NCBI GenBank assembly: GCA_026826555.1
Contig: JAKSZT010053881.1
Coordinates: forward strand, 7,141,373-7,205,372
DNA length: 64,000 nucleotides
Direction: 5' to 3'
From: Tolypeutes matacus
Lineage: Eukaryota; Chordata; Mammalia; Cingulata; Chlamyphoridae
The position numbers and the translations under genes are program-made. Positions within the stretch are counted from its first letter, which is position 1. The number at the start of each line of letters is the position of its first letter. This document shows positions 57,174 to 64,000 of the stretch, piece by piece. The notes beneath the pieces are model-generated. The model saw only the letters and a list, made by a program, of their open reading frames with translations, did no database searches and was not told where the DNA came from.

Positions 57174-58092
57174 TAAAAACAACTTATTGAAGTCTATCAT
57201 TCATACATGAATAAACATAAACTATAAGTATTCAGTAAACATCGTGAACTTACAAAACAAACATGCATAACATCATACAGGGCTCCCACACATCACCCCC
57301 CCTCCCAAACACCCTGCATTGTTGTGAAACATTTCTTAACAATCATGAAAGAGCATCGTCAAAGTATTACTACTAACTATAGTCCGTATCTTCCTCCCCT
57401 ATATATTTTTTCAGGGATTTATTTATTCATTTATTTACTTTTATCCATTTTTATGCCCCTCCCCCCATTTTTGCTGTTTCTGTGTCCATTCATTGGGTAA
57501 CTCTCTGTGCCTATTTCCTGCCCTCTTTTCTCATCCTTCTCCCCCTGTCTTCACTGGGATTCAAGCCTCAGAATCACTGATGTGGGAGAGAGGCATCCTA
57601 CTGCCTGTGCCACCTTAGTTCCTGGTTTTTCAGTGCATCTCATCTTGGCTCTCCCTTGTGTCACTCTACTGTTACATCATCATCTTGCTGTGTATCTCGC
57701 AGGGCCTGGCGGCTCACCCGCTCATGGGGCCTGGCGGTGCACCTGCGCACAGGGCCTGGTGACCCATGTGCCTTCTATATTTTTCTTTTTTTTCTTTTTA
57801 CCGGGAGGTCCCGGGGATTGAACCCAGGTTCCTCCATATGGGAGACAGACGCCCAACCACCCGAGCCACATCTGTCCCCCTGCTATATCTCTTAAGGTTG
57901 ACCAGATACCCAAAGTTACAGTCTTTTCCCATACAGGATGGTCATATAATAAATCAGCTTAATTTATCACCAGCATTCTAAAAACCAGACCTAGGGAGAA
58001 AAACTAGGTCTGGGGACACATGCGTATCTAATATAGCGAATGTTTAGCCTACTCTGATTATCACAAAATTAGGTCAGCAAGAATATTTGCAC
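57174..58092 (-). mobile_element. L1 3'-UTR insertion in L1-E, 14-bp perfect TSD
   Basis: TSD tgttattgattttt lies at 57160-57173 and 58093-58106. The insert is 3' UTR only (acttattgaagtctatcatt, gtgaacttacaaaacaaaca), same type as L1-F, and includes a SINE at about 57411-57880. Confidence 0.93.
57411..57880 (-). mobile_element. Complex two-part DAS-type SINE
   Basis: Same layout as 49304-49746: tttgctgtttctgtgtccat, degenerate unit (ggattcaagcctcagaatca), spacer with ctggcggctcacccgctcat, standard head ending ccacatctgtccccc. TSD weak (ctatatat/ctatatct). Innermost of three nested levels here. Confidence 0.9.
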
Positions 58093-58272
58093 TGTTATTG
58101 ATTTTTGTGTGTTGATTTTACCCTGCCACTTTGATGAAGTCATTTATTAGCTCAATTAGTTTTTGTTGTAGACATTTCAGAATTTTCTAAATATTATCAT
58201 TTCATCTGTGAATATTGAGAGTTTTACTTCCTCTCTTCCTATTTCGATGCCTTTTTTTTTTTTTTTTCTTGA

Positions 58273-58527
58273 CTATTTGCTCAAGCTAGAACTTCTAGTA
58301 CAATGTTGAGTAACAGTGGTGACAGTGGGCATACTTGTCTTGTTTTGGATTAGAGGAAAAGCTTTCAACATTTCTCCATTGAGCATGATATTGGCTGTGA
58401 GTTTTTCATAAATGCCTTTTATCATATTGAGGAATTTTACTTCTATTTCTATCTTTTGAAGTGCTATTATCAAGAAAGGATGTTGGATTTCGTTGAATAC
58501 CTTTTCTGCATCGATCAAGATGATCAT
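58273..58527 (-). pseudogene. L1-E ORF2 RT core remnant
   Basis: [20 protein letters not shown] (motif A region) and YEKLTANIMLNGEMLKAF. Motif B is lost to a frameshift. The catalytic loop further downstream reads FTDE. Confidence 0.88.
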
Positions 58528-58758
58528 ATGGTTTTTCCCTTCAATTTGTTAATGTGGTGTATTATGTTGATTGATTTTCTTATGTTAAAACAATGTTGTA
58601 TACCAGGAAGAAATCCCACTTGGTCATGGTGTGTAATTCTTTTAATATGGTGTTGGATTCTATTTGCAAGCATTTTGTTGAGAATTTTGGCATCTATGTT
58701 CATTAGAGAGATTGGTCTGTCCTTTCCTTTTCTTGTAGTATCTTTATCTGGCTCTGGT

Positions 58759-59022
58759 TCAGGGTGAAGTTGGCTTCATAAAATGTGTGGATAATTTTCT
58801 CTCCTCTTCAATTTTTTGGACGAGTTTAAACAGGTTTAGTGTTAATTCTAATCTAAATACTTTGTAGAATTCACTTGTGAAGCCATCTGGTCCTGGACTT
58901 TTCTTTGTTGGGAGATTTTTGATGACTGATTCAGTCTCTTTAAATGTGACTAGCTTGTTGAATTCTTGTATTTCTTGTAGAGCCCATGTATGTTTTTTGT
59001 GTGTTTCTAGGAATTTGTCCAT
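58759..59022 (-). pseudogene. L1-E ORF2 pre-RT remnant
   Basis: FNKLVTFKETESVIKNLPTK, KKSPGPDGFTSEFYKVFR, the conserved L1 RT entrance segment. Confidence 0.9.
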
Positions 59023-60080
59023 TTCATCTAGGTCATCTAAATTTTAGGTATACAATTTCTCATAATATCCTCTTATGAACCTTTTTATTTCTTTGGGATC
59101 AGTTGTAACTCCCCTCCCCCCACCTTTAATTTCTGATTTATTTGCATTGTCTCTCTTTTTTTCTTTAGTCTATCTAAGGATTTGTCAATTTTATCGATCT
59201 TCTCAAAGAACCAGCTTTTGATTTTGTTGATTTCATCTATTTTTTTGTTGTTGTTGTTGTTCTCAATTTCATTTATTTGTGTGCTAATCTTTGTTATTTT
59301 TTCTTTCTGCTTGCTTTGGTATTGGGTTGCTGTTCTTTTTCTAGTTCCTCCAAGTGTTCATTTAGGTCTTTTATTTTAGCTCTTTCTTTTTTTATATAGG
59401 TGTTTAGGGCTATAAATTTCCTCAGCACTGCCTTCACTGTATCCCATGAGTTTTAAAATGTTTTGGCCTCATTTCATTCTTCTCAATATCTTTACTAATT
59501 TCTTATTTGAACTACTGATAGTTTAAGAGTGTTTTGTTTAGACTCCACGTATTTGCAAATTTCACCTTTTCCATCTATTATTGATTTCCAGTTTCATTCC
59601 ATTATGATCTGAGAAGGTGCTTTGTATAATTTCAGTCTTTTATATATATATTGAGACCTGCCTTGTGAGCTAATGTGGTGTATCCTGGAGAAAGATCCAT
59701 TAGCACTTGAGAAGAATGTATAACCCACTGATATGGGATGCAACATTCTGTATATGTCTCAGGTCTAGCTCATTTACCATATTATTCAAGTTCTCTGTTT
59801 CCTTGTAGATCTTCTGCCTAGTTGTTCTATCTAATGATGTGAGTGGTGTGTTGAAGCCTCCAACTATTACTGTAGCGATTCTATTTCTCCTTTCAGTTTG
59901 CTAGAGTTTGCCTCATGTATTTTGGGGCACCCTGGTTAAGTGCATAGATATTTATGACTGTTATTCTTCCTGGTGAATTGTCCCTTTTTATTAATATATT
60001 ATGGTATTATGTACCTCTTACAACTTTTTTGTTTTAAAATCTGTTTTGTCCATTATTAATGTAGCTACCCCTTCTCTCTC

Positions 60081-60250
60081 TTTTTTTTTTTTTTTTTTTT
60101 TAAGATTTTATTTATTTATTCATTTATCCCCCCCTTGCTGCTTGTGCTCGCTGGGTCAGCTAACCACGCCGCGCGGGCGGGCCTGCCCTCACCAGGAGGT
60201 AAACCATATGGTAAACGGGAGCCCCACTGATTGAGCCACAGCCGCTTCCC
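60081..60250 (-). mobile_element. Long-tail DAS-type SINE lacking the T-arm hairpin
   Basis: The tail and head are normal, but where copies at 2512, 44744 and 53041 have the 26-nt palindromic block between caggagg and catatgg, this copy has only taaac (60200-60204). It therefore has no B box. Confidence 0.92.
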
Positions 60251-60877
60251 TCCTCTTTTTTGGTTACTGTTTGCATGGAGTATCTTTTTCCACCCTCAGC
60301 CAATTTGATTCCCTGGATCCAAGGTGAGTCTCTTTGTAGACAGCGTATGGGTGGCTCATTTTTTTTTTTTTTTTAATCTATTCTGTCAGCCTATATCTTT
60401 TGATTGGGGGAGTTAAATCCATTCACATTCAATGATATTACTGCAAATGCATTGTTTACTTCCACCAATTTATCCTTTGACTTTCATATATCCTTTCTTA
60501 TTTTTGTCTGTCTTTTTAGTCTTTTGGTTATCCTTTCTGCTAGTCTTTATTTCTACACTATTCTCCAGCCTCTCTCTCCCATCTTTTTCTTTCAGGCTGA
60601 AAGGCTCCCTTTAACGCTTCCTGCAAAGGAAAAAAAAAATTTTTTTTGTTTACAAACTCTCTTAGTTTTTGTTTGTTTGTGAATCTTTTATACTCACCTT
60701 CGTATTTGACAGACAGTTTTGCTGGATAGATAATTCTTGGCTGGCAATTTTTCTCTTTCAGTATTCTGATTATATCATATCACTGTTTTATCACCTCCAT
60801 GGCTTCTGATGAGAAATCTGCACTAACTCTTACTGGGCATCCCATGTATGTGATGGTTTCCTTCTCCCTTGCTGCTC

Positions 60878-61087
60878 TCAGAAGTTTCTCTTTATCTTTT
60901 GCTTTGACATTCTGAGTAGTATGTGCCTTGGAGTAGGTCTAGTTGGATTTATTCTGATTGGGGTGTGCTGTGTTTCTTGGACTTGTAAATTCATTTCTGT
61001 CATAAGAGTTGGGAAATTTACAGTCTTTATTTCTTCAAATATGCTTTCTGCCCCTTTCTCATTCTCTTCTCCTTCTGGAACTCCCAT
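60878..61087 (-). pseudogene. L1-E ORF1 remnant (69 codons)
   Basis: MGVPEGEENEKGAESIFEEI, NFPTLMTEMNLQVQETQ, NPTRPTPRHILLRMSK, the L1 ORF1p RRM region. Confidence 0.92.
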
Positions 61088-61359
61088 GACACATGTTTTT
61101 GTGCTTCATATTACCATTCAATTCCCTGAGGCCCTGATCAAATTTTTCCATTCTTTTGTCTCTCTGTTCTTTTGTCTTTCACTTCAGCTGTTCTGTCTTC
61201 TGCATCATTTATTGTTTCTTCTATATTTCAAGTTTGCTGTTTTATGTCTCTAACGTATTTTTAATCTCGCCTATAGTGTCTTTCACTTCATTCATTTCTG
61301 TTATTTTTCTGTTCAAGATTTCAAATTCTTCTTTGTGCTCATCCAGTGTCGTCTTTTTT

Positions 61360-61761
61360 ATTTTTTTTATTTTTTTAAAGATTTATTTTATTTATTTATT
61401 CCCCGCCCCCCCCCCCTTGTTGTTTTGTGCTCACTGTCTGCTCTCTGTGTCCATTCACTGTGTGCTTTCTGTATCTGTTCATTTTCTCTTTAGGAGGCAC
61501 CAGGAACCAAACCTGGGACCTCCCATGTGGGAAAGGGACTCAGTCACTTGACCCACCTCTGTTCCCTGCTTTGTTATGTCTCTCATTGTGTTTCTTCTTT
61601 GTGTCTCCTTGCTGTGTCATCTTATTGCATAAGCTCACCACGCCAACCCATCGTGCCAGTTTGCTGTCTTGCTTGTCTTCTCCAGGAGGCACTAGGAACC
61701 AAATCTGTGACCTCCTGTGTTGTAGGCGGGAGCTCAATCACTTGAGCCATATCCGCTTCCC
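61360..61761 (-). mobile_element. Dimeric DAS-type SINE, tandem with the next
   Basis: Head-spacer-head-tail dimer (body gctcactgtctgctctctgt; spacer gccaacccatcgtgccagtt). Flanked by ccagtgtcgtctttttt (61343-61359) and ccagtttcattttcttttt (61762-61780). Confidence 0.94.
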
Positions 61762-61780
61762 CCAGTTTCATTTTCTTTTT

Positions 61781-62023
61781 CTTTTTTTTTAAGATTTATT
61801 TTTTATTTATTTATCCCCCACCCCCTTGCTGCTTGTGCTCACTGTGTCCATTTTCTGTGCATTTTTCTGTGTCTGCTTGTCTCTCTTTGTTGTGTCATCT
61901 TGCTGCGCCAGGTCACTGCACTTCATGGGCCAGCTTCCTTCACCAGGAGGCCCCAGGAATCGAACCCGGGGCCTCCCATATGGTAAATGGGAGCCCAACC
62001 AATTGAGCCACAGTCTCTTCCCC
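61781..62023 (-). mobile_element. Long DAS-type SINE at the same target site
   Basis: Monomer with extended tail (ttttctgtgtctgcttgtct). The right flank, ccagtgtcttcttgatg (62024), is a third copy of the target, so two SINEs landed at one site. Confidence 0.93.
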
Positions 62024-62149
62024 CCAGTGTCTTCTTGATGTCCCTTTTCTCTTTAGCCATACTGTATTTTAAGTGTTGATTTGATTTTAGGAGATTTTTA
62101 TGTACTTTGTTGATTAATTGTCTCAAATTTTATGTTTCATCTCGGACTT

Positions 62150-63211
62150 TGATATATTCCTTTGCTTGGGGCATTTCTTCCACTTTTTGAGTATGGCTTG
62201 TAATTATTTGCTGATGTCTAGGCATCTGATTTTGATGGTGAGTTTATTCTGATGGCCAATTTCTTTCTTTTCTGTAGGGATTTAGTGGCAGGAGGCTGTG
62301 CGTTACTGCCATTCTTTGTTTCTTGGTTCTACCAATTCTAGTTGTTTAGATTTGTCCCTTTTAGTTGCTCAAATCTGGACCATGAACTAGTAATGGGTTG
62401 CAGACTCACTTCCAAGGGCCCTTGGGAGGGAGGCTGTAAAGGCTGGAAACAGCTTCTCTTACTTATTTACTTTTAATTTCATCACATGCACTTCTGTGGT
62501 CTGCCAGCAGATGGTGCTCTTTGACAGCCCTCTTTGGTCAAACCCTGGTTGGTGTGTGTTTGCTGAAACACCGCAACAATGTGTCAGGGGATCCTACCTT
62601 AAGCCTATTCAAAGCCTCACCAAACAAACTTTCTCAGGGGCTGTTCTCCAACATTTGCTGGCCGCCTCCTCCCTTTTCCCAAGTAGGAATTAATTCAACT
62701 CCTCTCCGCATCAACAACAACCAGTCCTGGTCAGTAGGGAGGGTGACTGAGAGGGTTGGATCCATTTAGTTCTGTGCCGGCTCCCAGGACAAACAATGGC
62801 ATGGCCCCACCTGGCCTGAAAGGGCTCCTGGGACACAGCAGACCATATTTGTTTGCCAAAAGCTCAGTCAGCCTTAGGCTGCATCCCTCTTTCTCCCCTC
62901 TCCCAGGGAGATGCACCCCTGTGGTCCCCTCTCTCCGTAGCCACCAGTCAGAGGCTGGAGAATTCAAAACAGTCTGTTCCGAAGGTGCAGGAATGGGCAC
63001 CGGCAGCAGCAGCTGCAGCTGCAGCTTTTACTCACAGTTTTCTTTTGAGATTCTTTTCCTTTGTCCCTCTCTCCTCTGGGTGGTATCCAGCCTTCCCCTG
63101 GTGTCTTAAACCCTAGAACATTTTTTTTCCAGGCCATTCTGCCTGTCCTCTAGCTATTTTTATAGAGAGAAGTGAGTTCTGTCTCTCTAATCTGCCATCT
63201 TCCTCAAAGTC
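62150..63211 (-). promoter_or_regulatory. L1-E 5' UTR (ancestral L1 promoter region)
   Basis: GC-richer region with a (cagctg)n-like patch at 63003-63030, ending at ctgccatcttcctcaaagtc. Overlapping small ORFs (62521-63116) are not supported as genes. Confidence 0.55.
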
Positions 63212-63224
63212 TGCCCATATTCTT

Positions 63225-63320
63225 TTTTTTTTTTTTTTTACCGGGAGGTCCCGGAGATCGAACCCAGGTCCCTCCATTTGGCAGACGGACGCCCAACCAT
63301 TTGAGCCACATCCGCCCCCA
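63225..63320 (-). mobile_element. Short DAS-type SINE, 13-bp TSD
   Basis: TSD tgcccatattctt lies at 63212-63224 and 63321-63333, at the very 5' edge of L1-E. Confidence 0.97.
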
Positions 63321-63333
63321 TGCCCATATTCTT

Positions 63334-63804
63334 AAAGTCTTTCCAGCAGGTTTTCCCACCAGCCCTTCTAGTTTGGCTCAGTTAGACTTAGGTTTTATTA
63401 TTTGTTCCCTGAACATGGGCTTTTTTTTTTTGTTTGTTTGTTTGTTTGTTTTTGTTAAAAGCCTTTTTAGCTATTCACCTTCCCTTATAAGTACTACCTC
63501 TGTTCATAGAAAGTTCATCCTGTTTGCTTGAGATAAGGAAGTCCCCTTTGGGAGCCATAATACAGCTTAACTTGTTGAAGTTAATTAAATTTTGTGCTGG
63601 GAAGTCCCTCAGTAATATTCCCAAGTTGAAAACTATTTAAAGCATCATGTTTCCATTTTCTCTTATCTATCATATTTCTAATTAGTTATAAACACTTGAC
63701 ATGGTGTGGCAAGGGGAGTATGGTATTTTAGGATAATATCTATCCCCAGTGTGTTTTACAATACCATATTGGGATGCCAGACTCTGGGATGATAGTGAGA
63801 TTAT
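63334..63804. other. Unassigned sequence
   Basis: A T-run and (gttt)n at 63421-63452. No repeat or gene recognised. Confidence 0.35.
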
Positions 63805-64000
63805 TTGTTTATTTTTTACTTTATTTTGTACATTTAATAATTGAAAATATGAACAATTAAAAACTAAAAAGTAAACATAGATGAATAAATATATACATTT
63901 CTCAATTAAATGCAATGGATACATATAAAATTTTTTTTTGAACCAAACAATATGTTACACAATATATTTGGTTCATAGTAACACATTCATATAGTATTTG
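63805..64000 (-). mobile_element. 3' end of another minus-strand L1, leaving the window
   Basis: ttaataattgaaaatatgaa, ttctcaattaaatgcaatgg, ggttcatagtaacacattca match the L1-B 3' UTR at 5880-6050 closely. The body lies beyond 64000. Confidence 0.9.

Larger units (their letters stand above)
55374..63211 (-). mobile_element. L1 element E, minus strand, with 5' UTR and both ORF remnants
   Basis: Minus sense: 5' end at about 63211 (minus sense tgaggaagatggcaga), 5' UTR to about 62150, ORF1 to about 60620, ORF2 to the C-terminal region at 55374, where it joins the 5' end of L1-D. Inserts: LTR 55721-56264, SINE 56530-56893, L1 fragment 57174-58092, SINEs at about 60081, 61360 and 61781. The RT site near 58198-58225 reads FTDE. 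All frames are broken. Confidence 0.9.

Noticed and set aside
62521..63116. Small GC-richer frames near the L1-E start
   Set aside because: They lie in the L1-E 5' UTR, which ends at an L1-type start (minus sense aagatggc).

Overview
This is a mammalian nuclear genomic window built almost entirely from transposable elements. I can support no host protein-coding gene, tRNA, rRNA or CRISPR array. The source is very probably a xenarthran, most likely the nine-banded armadillo (Dasypus). About 30 copies of a tRNA-derived SINE carry the head (gtggctcaagtggttgggcg), the GGTTCGATCCC-type B box and the end (gacctcctggtaaaaa) that I associate with the armadillo DAS-SINE family. L1 elements and MaLR-like LTRs of a style I associate with Xenarthra accompany them. 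Family names come from recognition, not a database search. By contrast, target-site duplications (TSDs), nesting and orientation are read directly from the sequence.

Layout. 1-1480: SINEs inside old L1 3' ends. 1490-9573: two decayed minus-strand L1 copies (A, B), broken by SINEs and one solo LTR. 9576-14330: a SINE, an L2 carrying a MER5A, simple repeats, a 67-bp L1 insertion, and an L1 3'UTR-like block. 14843-16650: an old L1M interrupted by a MaLR-type LTR and a dimeric SINE. 16650-19345: mostly unassigned sequence with MIR, L2 and a candidate LTR, ending in a 400-N gap. 19824-25820: a plus-strand L1 (C) with a 5'UTR but no recognisable ORF1. 25850-43040: the most unique part, sprinkled with MIR, L2, old L1M, solo LTRs and SINEs, including a nested SINE composite at 34822-35510. 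43040-44735: plus-strand old L1 pieces with a 10-N gap. 44990-63211: a nested minus-strand L1 complex. Element D (44990-55373) contains a whole but internally deleted L1 (F, 46429-50940). Element E (55374-63211) contains an LTR, a small L1 and five SINEs. 63805-64000: the 3' end of a further minus-strand L1 that leaves the window.

Nothing here works as a pathway. What can be read is the order of insertion: old L2/MIR/MER5/L1M first, then the L1 copies, then the MaLR-like LTRs and DAS-SINEs, which repeatedly sit inside the L1s with intact TSDs. All L1 reading frames are broken; the longest continuous remnant is 325 codons of an ORF2 C-terminus. I found no convincing undescribed biological system. 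The most informative observations are the nested and dimeric SINEs, repeated SINE hits at one homologous L1 site, LTRs with clean 5-bp TSDs, an extremely short L1 insertion, and an assembly duplication around the 10-N gap.
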